Of a stretch of DNA of 44,599 bases, positions 8,269 to 14,760 are shown one piece after another (positions within the stretch are counted from its first letter, which is position 1; each line of letters opens with the position of its first letter). Position numbers and translations under genes: made by a program. Source of the stretch: Phycisphaerales bacterium UBA1161. Its GTDB lineage: Bacteria; Planctomycetota; Phycisphaerae; Tepidisphaerales; Tepidisphaeraceae. Location: positions 1-44,599 of the forward strand of contig DBZL01000012.1 of assembly GCA_002311745.1 (NCBI GenBank), given 5' to 3'. The notes under the pieces were generated by a model. The model saw only the letters and a program-made list of their open reading frames with translations, did not search any database and was not told the DNA's origin.

Positions 8269-8333
8269 GATTCGGCGCCGCCGAGACCCGTGGCTCCCAA
8301 GAGAGAGTCCGGCGAATTGTTTGCCGCCGAATC
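8269..8333 (+). repeat. 9-bp inverted repeat closing a structured 3' trailer
   Basis: GATTCGGCG (8269-8277) is perfectly complementary to CGCCGAATC (8325-8333). In RNA this would close a loop of 47 nt starting 3 nt after the small ORF stop codon. The stretch to the terminator has no ORF with a plausible start, so the trailer may be a structured RNA element. Confidence 0.5.
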
Positions 8334-8382
8334 AACGACATGCCGACCGCGGCCTTGGCTCCAACAAGAGGCCCGGATCAAT

Positions 8383-8423
8383 GAAGAAAGCTTCCCTGCC
8401 ACGGCGGAAGCTTTCTTCGTTTT
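8383..8423 (+). terminator. Rho-independent terminator of the small ORF unit
   Basis: A perfect 13-bp inverted repeat, GAAGAAAGCTTCC and GGAAGCTTTCTTC with a 10-nt loop, is followed by GTTTTGG. The T-run is short, but the stem is the longest perfect hairpin of this kind in the window. It would end a transcript of about 240 nt from the promoter at 8149 and insulate it from parA. Confidence 0.75.
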
Positions 8424-8532
8424 GGTGCGTTTCCACAGCCCGCCGGCTCTTGTTTTGCCGCCGCCGCGACCGATAATTTGCAACAGACCGGCCGGCCGGT
8501 GTTACGCGGCTCGCATGCACGGAGGCAGCGCC

Positions 8533-9405
8533 ATGCGCATCATCGCTTTCATGAACCAAAAGGGTGGGGTGGGAAAGACGACGACGACGGCGAATCTGGG
8601 AGCGGCCCTGGCCGAGCTGGGCAAAAGAGTCTGCCTCGTCGATCTCGACCCTCAGGCCCATCTGACCATCAACTACGGCCTTAATCCATCTCCGCAATTG
8701 ACCAGCATTTATCACGTCCTGCTGGAAGAGGGGACGTTTTTGGAAGCCGTGCACAAGATCAGCGATCACATCGCGCTCTTGCCCAGCAGTATTGACCTGG
8801 CCGGCGCCGAGGTGGAGCTGGCCGCCGTGCTGGGCCGCGAAACGCTCCTGAAGCGGCGCATGGAAGCCGCGCAACACGATTTCGATTTCATCCTGCTGGA
8901 CTGTCCGCCCAGCCTGGGATTGCTGACGATCAACGCCCTGTGCGTCGCCAGCGAGGTGATTGTGCCCATGCAGCCCCATTTCTTGGCCCTGCAGGGCGTG
9001 GGAAAATTGTTGGAAACGGTGGCCCTGGTTCACCGGCGGGTCAATCCCAAGCTGCGCATCAGCGGCATCGTGTTGACGATGTTCGACGCCCAAACCAAAC
9101 TCTGCAACGAGGTGGTGGCCGATCTGAACGGTTTCATTCAAGCGGCGGCGGGAAAGAATTTGCCCTGGTCCGAGGCGCGCATTTTCACCAGCCGCATCCG
9201 CCGCAACATCAAGCTGGCCGAAAGCCCCAGCTTCGGCCAGACGATTTTCCAGTACGAACCCAACAGTCACGGCGCGCTCGATTACCGTGCCCTGGCCCTG
9301 GAGGTGGCGGAGATGGGCGACGGCCAGCCGGCGGATTTGCCGGCCGTGATGGTCAGCATCAATCCGGCGCTGCGGCAGGGGGCCCCCACGGCGATGGCGG
9401 GTTAG
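8533..9405 (+). CDS. parA: ParA/Soj-family ATPase
   Basis: Cytoplasmic deviant Walker-type ATPase of the chromosome and plasmid partition family, 290 residues. The deviant Walker A motif KGGVGKT is at residues 10-16, the Walker A' region is VDLDPQAHLT, and the Walker B-like strand is LDCPPSLGLLT. The ATG at 8533 is chosen because GGAGG lies 7 nt upstream and the P-loop then sits in the normal position. Upstream in-frame codons back to 8290 would place translation across the terminator of the preceding unit. No parB or parS-like site was seen beside it, so it may be an orphan ParA positioning a cell component or regulating transcription. It is followed by a HIT-family gene after 4 bp, so the two are co-transcribed. 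Confidence 0.88.
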   Translation: MRIIAFMNQKGGVGKTTTTANLGAALAELGKRVCLVDLDPQAHLTINYGLNPSPQLTSIYHVLLEEGTFLEAVHKISDHIALLPSSIDLAGAEVELAAVLGRETLLKRRMEAAQHDFDFILLDCPPSLGLLTINALCVASEVIVPMQPHFLALQGVGKLLETVALVHRRVNPKLRISGIVLTMFDAQTKLCNEVVADLNGFIQAAAGKNLPWSEARIFTSRIRRNIKLAESPSFGQTIFQYEPNSHGALDYRALALEVAEMGDGQPADLPAVMVSINPALRQGAPTAMAG

Positions 9406-9409
9406 TCCG

Positions 9410-9919
9410 ATGCAAACGCCTCCCCTTTTTGCTCCATGGCGGATGGATTACCTGCGCTCGCTGGGCGAGGGCGACTCGCCGCAATGTTTTCTGTGCGAGG
9501 CGGCCGCCGCCGCCGAGGCAAACGATCCGGCCCAGAAGCGCGATCGGCTGCTGTTGTGGAGCACCGATCTGTCGGTCGTGGTGATGAACCGCTATCCGTA
9601 CGCCAACGGCCATCTGCTGATCGCCCCGCGTGCCCACAAGGCGGAGCTGCAAGAGCTCAGCGATGCCGAGCAGCTCGACCTGTCGCGACAGACGACGGCC
9701 GCGATTGAATTGCTCAAACGCGCGGTATCGGCGCAGGGGTTCAACATCGGGATCAACCTGGGCCGCGTGGCCGGCGCCGGCATGCCCGGGCACGTGCACC
9801 AGCACGTCGTGCCCCGCTGGGGCGGCGATACGAACTTCATGAGCGTCGTCGGCGAAACGCGCGTCGTGCCCCAGGCGATGAGTCAGTTGTATGATGAACT
9901 TCTCCGGCAGCTCAAATAG
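9410..9919 (+). CDS. HIT-family nucleotide hydrolase or phosphorylase (Ap4A phosphorylase-like)
   Basis: The 169-residue protein carries the histidine-triad motif HVHQH (H128, H130, H132) preceded by PGHVH and followed by VVPRW. It also has a CxxC pair near the N terminus (C26, C29) that can bind zinc in this subgroup. The layout, with WRMDYLR at the start, FLC, then NRYPYANGHLLIAP, resembles actinobacterial and planctomycete HIT proteins related to Ap4A phosphorylase and adenylyl-transferring enzymes. Likely substrates are diadenosine polyphosphates or other nucleotide-phosphoramidates; the exact reaction cannot be read from sequence. The start is 4 bp after the parA stop, pointing to an operon. 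A compact GC-rich hairpin follows the stop codon. Confidence 0.87.
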   Translation: MQTPPLFAPWRMDYLRSLGEGDSPQCFLCEAAAAAEANDPAQKRDRLLLWSTDLSVVVMNRYPYANGHLLIAPRAHKAELQELSDAEQLDLSRQTTAAIELLKRAVSAQGFNIGINLGRVAGAGMPGHVHQHVVPRWGGDTNFMSVVGETRVVPQAMSQLYDELLRQLK

Positions 9920-9951
9920 CACGAATTTCGAGCACAGATTTCAAGTTTAGC

Positions 9952-9969
9952 CGCGTCGCTTGCGACGCG
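9952..9969 (+). terminator. Hairpin after the HIT gene, possible terminator
   Basis: CGCGTCGC and GCGACGCG form a perfect 8-bp stem around a 2-nt spacer (effectively a 4-nt loop), followed by CGTTTCCTT. The T-run is weak, so it could equally be a REP-like intergenic palindrome. Confidence 0.5.
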
Positions 9970-10029
9970 CGTTTCCTTCGACCCTTCCCCTTGCCCCGAA
10001 CCACCGCCTGACATACCTTCTGGTCTCCT

Positions 10030-10320
10030 ATGGATGAAGCGGTCCGCAAGCAGTTGGTGCCGGGCGTGCGTGTGAAGGTGGTTCAGCAGATTGCGGCTCG
10101 CGACTATGCGTGGGCCGGTGAAGTATCCGGCACGGTCGTGGAATATGGCCAGAAGCCCACCGGCAGTTGGTTCGCCCACAGCAAGAACGATCGGCTCTGG
10201 CTGGATCGCCTGACGTTGGTGAAGGATGACGGCGAAATCGTGACCCTGAACCTGGACGAATTCAGCGTGGTGGAAATTCAAGGGCGCGCGGCCGTGGAAC
10301 CCTCGTTGACAGGCCGGTAG
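10030..10320 (+). CDS. Small conserved-looking protein of unknown function
   Basis: I do not recognise a named family. The 96 residues form a compact, mostly beta-strand sequence (VRVKVVQQI, GEVSGTVVEYG, DRLWLDRLTLVKDDGEIVTLNLDEFSVVEI) that would suit an SH3-like or small barrel fold. There is no signal peptide or membrane segment. The codon pattern and the tight spacing to the next gene (6 bp) support it as real, and it is probably the first gene of a three-gene unit with two membrane proteins. The ATG at 10030 begins a few bases after a pyrimidine-rich leader with no clear ribosome binding site. Confidence 0.75.
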   Translation: MDEAVRKQLVPGVRVKVVQQIAARDYAWAGEVSGTVVEYGQKPTGSWFAHSKNDRLWLDRLTLVKDDGEIVTLNLDEFSVVEIQGRAAVEPSLTGR

Positions 10321-10326
10321 CTTTCT

Positions 10327-10953
10327 ATGTCGATCCCGCGCGACAGCATGACCGTACGGCAAGGGCGTGGCTCTCCGCCCTCGCCGGCTCTGGTGGTCCT
10401 GGTGGCGTGGCTGGTGCCCGGCGGCGGCTACGTGGCTCTGGGCCACAAAAGTCGCGGCATAACCATCGGGGCGAGCATCGTTTTCCTGTTTGTGTTAGGG
10501 ATTCTGGTCGGCGGCATTCGGGTGATGGACCCGCCCGGCTGGGGGCAATATGGGTACCTGGCGCAAATGGTCTCGCGACCCCTGAGCGGCGGCCGCTTCG
10601 AGCAATTGCGGGTTGACCCAACCAGCGCCCAGCAGCAGGAAGACCCGCGCGCCGACGTGCGCGATCAGCCTCAGGGTTCGGCCCTGCTGAATCAGCCGCT
10701 GGCCGAAATCAGTGACAAACCCTGGTTCGTCGGCCAAATCCTCTGCGGCCCGATCGCGCTGGTGGCCTCGGCCATCTCCGTGCGCGAGGCCAAGCCGATG
10801 GCGGCGGCCTCCGGCACCCCGCCGCAGTCGGCCGCTACGACTTCCCACGCCCGCTCGTGGGAGATCGGCACCCTCTACACCGCGGTGGCCGGCATGCTGA
10901 ACCTTCTGGCGATCATTGATGCCGCCTTCCGCGGCCAGACGGAGCAGACTTGA
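10327..10953 (+). CDS. Membrane protein resembling DUF6677-type planctomycete proteins
   Basis: 208 residues with hydrophobic segments at about 20-36 (ending LVPGGGYVALGHKSRG), 38-56, 136-150 and 180-198. Between the second and third lies a polar, Gln/Asp-rich stretch. The VPGGGYxxLGHKxRG stretch is a hallmark I associate with a small planctomycete membrane family annotated as DUF6677, but this is from memory and not searched. No catalytic motif is seen. The gene starts 6 bp after the preceding stop, and its own stop overlaps the TTG start of the next gene, so the three products are probably made together. Confidence 0.72.
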   Translation: MSIPRDSMTVRQGRGSPPSPALVVLVAWLVPGGGYVALGHKSRGITIGASIVFLFVLGILVGGIRVMDPPGWGQYGYLAQMVSRPLSGGRFEQLRVDPTSAQQQEDPRADVRDQPQGSALLNQPLAEISDKPWFVGQILCGPIALVASAISVREAKPMAAASGTPPQSAATTSHARSWEIGTLYTAVAGMLNLLAIIDAAFRGQTEQT

Positions 10954-11195
10954 TCCCTCCCGATCCCGTTTCTTACCGCCCGTTTCTCGATCCCCTGCCG
11001 ATTTGGGTGCGCCCGTGGCTGTGGGTGGTGCTCCTGGTGCCGCTGTGTGCGGTGGTGGCCGTGGTGTACAAGTCGATCCGTTGTCGCGACATGTCCCGCG
11101 TCCCGCGCGAAGCGGCGACGCTGCTAGTGACCATCCTCGTCTGCATGGTCCTTGCCGCCGCGGTCTTGGCGGGGATTGCGAAGTTGATGCAGTAG
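10950..11195 (+). CDS. Small two-helix membrane protein of unknown function
   Basis: 81 residues with two predicted membrane helices (about 20-40 and 57-78) and a short Arg-rich loop (KSIRCRDMSRVPRE) that should face the cytoplasm. The start is a TTG at 10950 that overlaps the upstream TGA (TTGA), a layout typical of translational coupling. No family is recognised. It may form a small complex with the preceding membrane protein, which is an inference from gene order only. Confidence 0.62.
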   Translation: MIPPDPVSYRPFLDPLPIWVRPWLWVVLLVPLCAVVAVVYKSIRCRDMSRVPREAATLLVTILVCMVLAAAVLAGIAKLMQ

Positions 11196-11206
11196 ATACG
11201 GAGAGA

Positions 11207-11222
11207 CGGAGAGACGAAGTGC
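11207..11222 (+). repeat. Copy 1 of a 16-bp dispersed repeat
   Basis: CGGAGAGACGAAGTGC here is identical to the arm at 11869-11884 and to the reverse complement at 11897-11912. It is preceded by another ACGGAGAGA unit at 11198-11206. The copies bracket the SnoaL-like gene at 11280-11663. Confidence 0.8.
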
Positions 11223-11279
11223 GCCTTCCGGCCAGCGGAAGCTTCCATTGCGGTCTACTGCTGAGCTAAACCGAAGAGT

Positions 11280-11663
11280 TCACGGCCCCATGTGATAGAA
11301 AAATTCTTCCTGCGTGATCTTCCCGTCGTGCACGGTGTAGAGGCCGGCTTCCTCCATCTTAAATCGTTTGCCGGCCATGGGCCCGGTTTTCGGGGTGACA
11401 TCAAAATCGAAGCGAACGATGAAGCGATCGCCGTGGGGATAGGGGCCCTGAACGTTGCCGCCGTGAACGGTGTGATTTTCGGTCCACCATTTGCCTTTTT
11501 CCAGGACGGCGTTCAGGCCCTGCATTCGCGCGGGGATTTTTTCACTGCCACGGACTTCGATGCTGACAATATTCGGGGAGTAGAGCGACTCGATCGCCTC
11601 GAGGTGTTTCCCCTGCTTGCAAAGATCGACGAGTTTCTTTCCAACTTCCAAAGCCGTCGCCAT
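11280..11663 (-). CDS. SnoaL/NTF2-like domain protein
   Basis: 127-residue single-domain protein of the SnoaL-like branch of the NTF2 superfamily, a cone-shaped fold used both by enzymes such as ketosteroid-isomerase-like proteins and by ligand-binding proteins. Typical elements are the N-terminal helices with a YSPNIVSIE strand start, GLNAVLEKGKWW, a central strand with VQGPYPHGDRFIVRFDFDVT, and the end VHDGKITQEEFFY. The ATG at 11663 has AGGAGG 5 nt upstream, a strong ribosome binding site. It is a single gene flanked by dispersed repeats. Substrate and role cannot be inferred. Confidence 0.82.
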   Translation of the reverse strand: MATALEVGKKLVDLCKQGKHLEAIESLYSPNIVSIEVRGSEKIPARMQGLNAVLEKGKWWTENHTVHGGNVQGPYPHGDRFIVRFDFDVTPKTGPMAGKRFKMEEAGLYTVHDGKITQEEFFYHMGP

Positions 11664-11867
11664 TTGCGCCTCCTAGAAAAGTGTGATCAAATCCTAGACC
11701 TCGTATGCCGCCAAAGTCGACTCGGGCAAGTTTTAAGATTGGTTGGCGTATCGTTGCTGCCCCTGGCGCAAAGTGATTGTTTTTGAATTGTCGGCTAAGA
11801 ACGGGCGCAAATGGCAGAAGCACAATGACCTAACGCATAAACGGGAAAGAGACACAGAGACGAAGAA

Positions 11868-11913
11868 ACGGAGAGACGAAGTGCTGGGAGGCCCGCGCAC
11901 TTCGTCTCTCCGT
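11868..11913. repeat. Near-perfect 17-bp inverted repeat built from the 16-bp dispersed repeat
   Basis: The arms 11868-11884 and 11897-11913 are perfectly complementary around a 12-nt loop. The arm sequence is the same 16-mer found at 11207-11222. The hairpin lies 12 bp beyond the murJ stop codon on the minus strand and about 200 bp upstream of the SnoaL-like gene. It might act as a terminator for murJ, or be a REP/MITE-like palindrome. The stretch 11664-11867 otherwise shows no ORF with support. Confidence 0.8.
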
Positions 11914-11924
11914 CTCTTCTTAAA

Positions 11925-13592
11925 TTATTCCCCCCTTCCCAATCCCATTCTCCAGCAGACTCCGGCGTAGGTCGCTGCGCCGACGCTGATGAGAATGGCC
12001 AGTTGCTCGACACTGGCTAGTGTTCCGGTGGCATGGGGGTAGAACGGCGCTCGCTGCACCAAGAGGCACGCGCCGGTCATGAGGGCGCAGGCCAAGAGCA
12101 TCTTGGCGGCGCTGGCGGCGATGTTCGGGATGCCCAGGCCGCCGGTTTTTCGGTCCAGCAGGTACAGCATCACCACCGCCTGGACCGTAAAGCTGGCCAT
12201 GGTGCCCACGGCCATGCCGGCTTCGCCCAGCCGAGTGAAACACAGCGGTATCTCCACCGCCGTGTTCACCACGATGGTCACCACCGACATCATCAGCGGC
12301 GTGGTCATGTCATGCAGGGCGTAGTACGCACGGTTCATAACCTGCTGGAGACTGAATGCCCAAATGGCGGCGGAATAGAACACCACGGACAGGGCAACCC
12401 ACTGCGTGTCCTGGGCGGTGAATCGTCCGTGCTGCAGCAGCAGCCGGCATACCGGGTAGCGCACCAGGATCAGCCCGATGCTGGCCGGCAGACCCTCCAG
12501 GAGCGTGATGAAAATCCCCTGACGCAGAACGCGGTTGAATTTGTCATGGTTGGCATCCAGAGCGTCGGCGCTGAGGCCTGGGAAGATCGCCGTCGCCAGG
12601 GCGATGGCAAAAACGCCCAACGGAAATTGGTAAAGGAACTGCGCCCAGTTCAGGCGGGCCACGGCCCCCAGTGCCAGCGGGTAGGCCACCGCGTGGCCGA
12701 AGAGGCGTATGGTCTCGTGCGGATTGCTGCCGCGGGTCAGCGACACGGTGATGACCGTGTCCAGCACGACCGACAGTTGCAGGACGCCCAGCGCCAGCCC
12801 CAGCGGCACGGAGAGCCTGAGCATTTGGCGCACGGCGGGGGTCCAGAAATGCCCGATCCACATGGGGCGGAAGCCCACCGCCCGCAAGGCCGGCACGAGC
12901 ATGGCGATCTGTCCAACCCCGGCCAGGAGCACGAAGCCCGCCAGCCAGTACGCCAAACGGGTCTGCAGCGCGATCTGCTGCTCGCCGTGGCTGCGGCCCA
13001 GCATCAGGATCCACGCCCCGATCACGATCACGGCGATGTGGATGACGTTCAGCAGCACCGGCGCCAGGGCCGGAAGGGCGAAACGCTTGTGGACTTGCAG
13101 GATGCCCCCCAAAAACGCCGTGCCGCAGATGAGCAGCACGTAGGGGAGCATCACGGCGGTCAAGCGCACGGCCAGGAGGTTCTCGCTGCGCAGGTGGACC
13201 CAGTGGGCGGTGGCCCACAGGGCGGCTTCGCCGATCAACGTCAGCGCCACGAGGATCATCGTCAGCAGATTGACGGCCGCCGCGGCGAAACGATTGGCCT
13301 GGGCCTCATTTCCCGATTTGAGTTGGCCGACGTACAGGGGAATGAACGCGGTGGAGATCGCGCCTTCTCCCAGCAGTTTGCGAAACAGATTGGGAACCTT
13401 AAACGCGACCGCGAAGGCGGAGGCGACCGTGCCCGCTCCGAAATACGCCGACATCACCCCTTCGCGGGCGATGCCCAGGATGCGGCTCACGAGCGTCAGC
13501 GCGGAAATCAGGCGGGCATGCGCGACAAAGGAGGCGGGTTTTTCCCGTTGGCGGGCTTCCGGATCAGAAATGGGAATCGCCTGCCGGGACAT
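11925..13592 (-). CDS. murJ: MurJ/MviN-family lipid II flippase
   Basis: Integral membrane protein of 555 residues with the roughly 14 hydrophobic helices expected of the MOP-superfamily flippase MurJ, which moves lipid II across the inner membrane for peptidoglycan synthesis. Characteristic segments are SRILGIAREGVMSAYFGAG near the N terminus, FRKLLGEGAISTAFIPLY, and the later ALHDMTTPLMMSVVT stretch. It starts 15 bp after the ThiD2-ThiE stop on the same strand and is probably co-transcribed with it. Its presence fits a peptidoglycan-containing planctomycete. Confidence 0.93.
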   Translation of the reverse strand: MSRQAIPISDPEARQREKPASFVAHARLISALTLVSRILGIAREGVMSAYFGAGTVASAFAVAFKVPNLFRKLLGEGAISTAFIPLYVGQLKSGNEAQANRFAAAAVNLLTMILVALTLIGEAALWATAHWVHLRSENLLAVRLTAVMLPYVLLICGTAFLGGILQVHKRFALPALAPVLLNVIHIAVIVIGAWILMLGRSHGEQQIALQTRLAYWLAGFVLLAGVGQIAMLVPALRAVGFRPMWIGHFWTPAVRQMLRLSVPLGLALGVLQLSVVLDTVITVSLTRGSNPHETIRLFGHAVAYPLALGAVARLNWAQFLYQFPLGVFAIALATAIFPGLSADALDANHDKFNRVLRQGIFITLLEGLPASIGLILVRYPVCRLLLQHGRFTAQDTQWVALSVVFYSAAIWAFSLQQVMNRAYYALHDMTTPLMMSVVTIVVNTAVEIPLCFTRLGEAGMAVGTMASFTVQAVVMLYLLDRKTGGLGIPNIAASAAKMLLACALMTGACLLVQRAPFYPHATGTLASVEQLAILISVGAATYAGVCWRMGLGRGE

Positions 13593-13607
13593 CCGTGTCC
13601 TCTCGTT

Positions 13608-14651
13608 TCACGTCTTCAACATTTCCTTCATTTTTCTCGCGGCGCCTGCCACGTCATCGTAGCCGGCGACGGCCGCGGTCACCGCCACGGCCCGGATGCC
13701 CGTCGCCAGAACCTGCCGGAGGTTGCCCGGGCCGATCCCGGCGATGGCGACTTTGGGGATCGATATCTCCCGGGCGACTTGGGCAGCATACTCCAAGCCG
13801 GGCAGAAAATCGCGGGATTTGGTGGGGCTTTTGAAGATGGGACCCACGGCGATGTAATCGGCGCCGTCCCGCACGGCCTGGCGAGCTTGGTCCAGATTGT
13901 GGGTAGTGACGCCGATGATTTTGCGGTCCGAGACGATTCGCCGGGCCTGGGGCGGCGGCAAATCCTCCTGGCCCAGATGCACCCCGTCGGCCCCGGCCAA
14001 TAGGGCGATGTCCGGGCGATCATTGATGATGCACAGCACGCCGTGGCGACGGCATAAGTCGGCGAGCTGGCGCGACCGTGCCAACAGCTCGCCGTCGGGC
14101 AATTCTTTTTCGCGCAACTGAAGGCAATCGGCTCCGCCGTCGATGGCCAGTTCGGCGGTGGCAAGCCAGGGGCGTTTGCAGGCGGACTGCGTGATCAAGA
14201 CATAAAGCCGGACCGCGGCAAAAAGCCCGGCAGGACGCAGGGTCAGGGCCAGCCGCCGCTCGATTTCGTAGAAGCGGTAGCGGATCGATTCGATTTTGGC
14301 GCTCTCGGCCGGGTTTGCGGTCTTGAGCGCTTCCTCGATGCTGCGCAGCGCCTCGCCGAGGCGTTTGCCGGCGGCGGTGACGATGGCGGACAGGTCCTGG
14401 CGCGTCTGCTCGGCGTCGGTCTTGATCGCCGTTCCCACGTCCCCGGGCGTGTCGCGATGCAGGATCGCCTCCGCCAGCCAGGGGCGCAGGATTTCGGTCA
14501 TCTCGTGCCGCAGGGCCTTAAGGTCCTGGCACATTGGCGCCCAATCGAGCACGAAGCGAGCGTAATCTTCCAGGACGCGCAGGGCCTCGCGGGCGCGGTT
14601 GGCATTGGCGTCCAGGAGGCGCAAAACGGAGGAATCAAGGTTGTCCGACAC
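13608..14651 (-). CDS. thiE: Bifunctional ThiD2-ThiE: HMP-P kinase domain fused to thiamine-phosphate synthase
   Basis: The C-terminal part (about residues 145-347) is thiamine-phosphate synthase: LYVLITQ, GADCLQLREKEL, CIINDRPDIALLAGADGVHLGQEDLPP, IGVTTHNL, GADYIAVGPIFKSPTK and the phosphate-binding AIAGIGPGN. The N-terminal 130 or so residues (DANANRAREALRVLEDYARFV, GDVGTAIKTDAEQTR) match the all-helical domain named ThiD2, reported in the literature as a monofunctional HMP-P kinase often fused to ThiE. The protein would therefore phosphorylate HMP-P and couple it with the thiazole phosphate. The start is GTG at 14651 with a perfect TATAAT 9 nt upstream and no ribosome binding site, suggesting a leaderless mRNA. 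No TPP riboswitch fits in the 109-bp gap upstream. Confidence 0.9.
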   Translation of the reverse strand: MSDNLDSSVLRLLDANANRAREALRVLEDYARFVLDWAPMCQDLKALRHEMTEILRPWLAEAILHRDTPGDVGTAIKTDAEQTRQDLSAIVTAAGKRLGEALRSIEEALKTANPAESAKIESIRYRFYEIERRLALTLRPAGLFAAVRLYVLITQSACKRPWLATAELAIDGGADCLQLREKELPDGELLARSRQLADLCRRHGVLCIINDRPDIALLAGADGVHLGQEDLPPPQARRIVSDRKIIGVTTHNLDQARQAVRDGADYIAVGPIFKSPTKSRDFLPGLEYAAQVAREISIPKVAIAGIGPGNLRQVLATGIRAVAVTAAVAGYDDVAGAARKMKEMLKT

Positions 14652-14660
14652 GATCAGCCG

Positions 14661-14666
14661 ATTATA
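14661..14666 (-). promoter_or_regulatory. -10 box of thiE at leaderless distance
   Basis: Perfect TATAAT on the minus strand, with exactly 9 nt between it and the GTG start codon of the ThiD2-ThiE gene. The bases before it are GGGTC, as in the copA box (GGTC). No -35 hexamer is obvious. Confidence 0.55.
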
Positions 14667-14745
14667 GACCCTGCCCCGTTCCTGGCCATCTCAGCCCGCC
14701 CTGTCGATAAAGCTCCTTGTACCTCGTTCCCGGCGGGGCAGGCCG

Positions 14746-14751
14746 TACAAT
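14746..14751 (+). promoter_or_regulatory. -10 box of the DNA methyltransferase at leaderless distance
   Basis: TACAAT lies exactly 9 nt before the ATG at 14761. The expected start site would be within 1-3 nt of the start codon. The intervening AGAGGGAAT includes GAGGG, but it would be too close to the ATG to act as a good ribosome binding site. Confidence 0.5.
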
Positions 14752-14760
14752 AGAGGGAAT

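Noticed and set aside
8290..8532. Upstream extension of the parA frame to 8290
   Set aside because: It would cross the small ORF terminator, and the P-loop would be 80 residues too far from the N terminus; GGAGG marks the start at 8533.
11221..11285. Possible tRNA gene on the minus strand
   Set aside because: Only the acceptor/D-arm-like 20 bases fit; no anticodon stem, T-loop or acceptor pairing follows, so it is reported only as a fragment.
12033..14003. Plus-strand ORF of 656 codons opposite murJ and thiE
   Set aside because: No domain and biased composition; both opposing genes have full family signatures.
14652..14760. TPP riboswitch upstream of thiE
   Set aside because: The gap is 109 bp shared with a divergent gene and lacks the conserved thi-box elements; the -10 box sits 9 nt from the start, leaving no leader.
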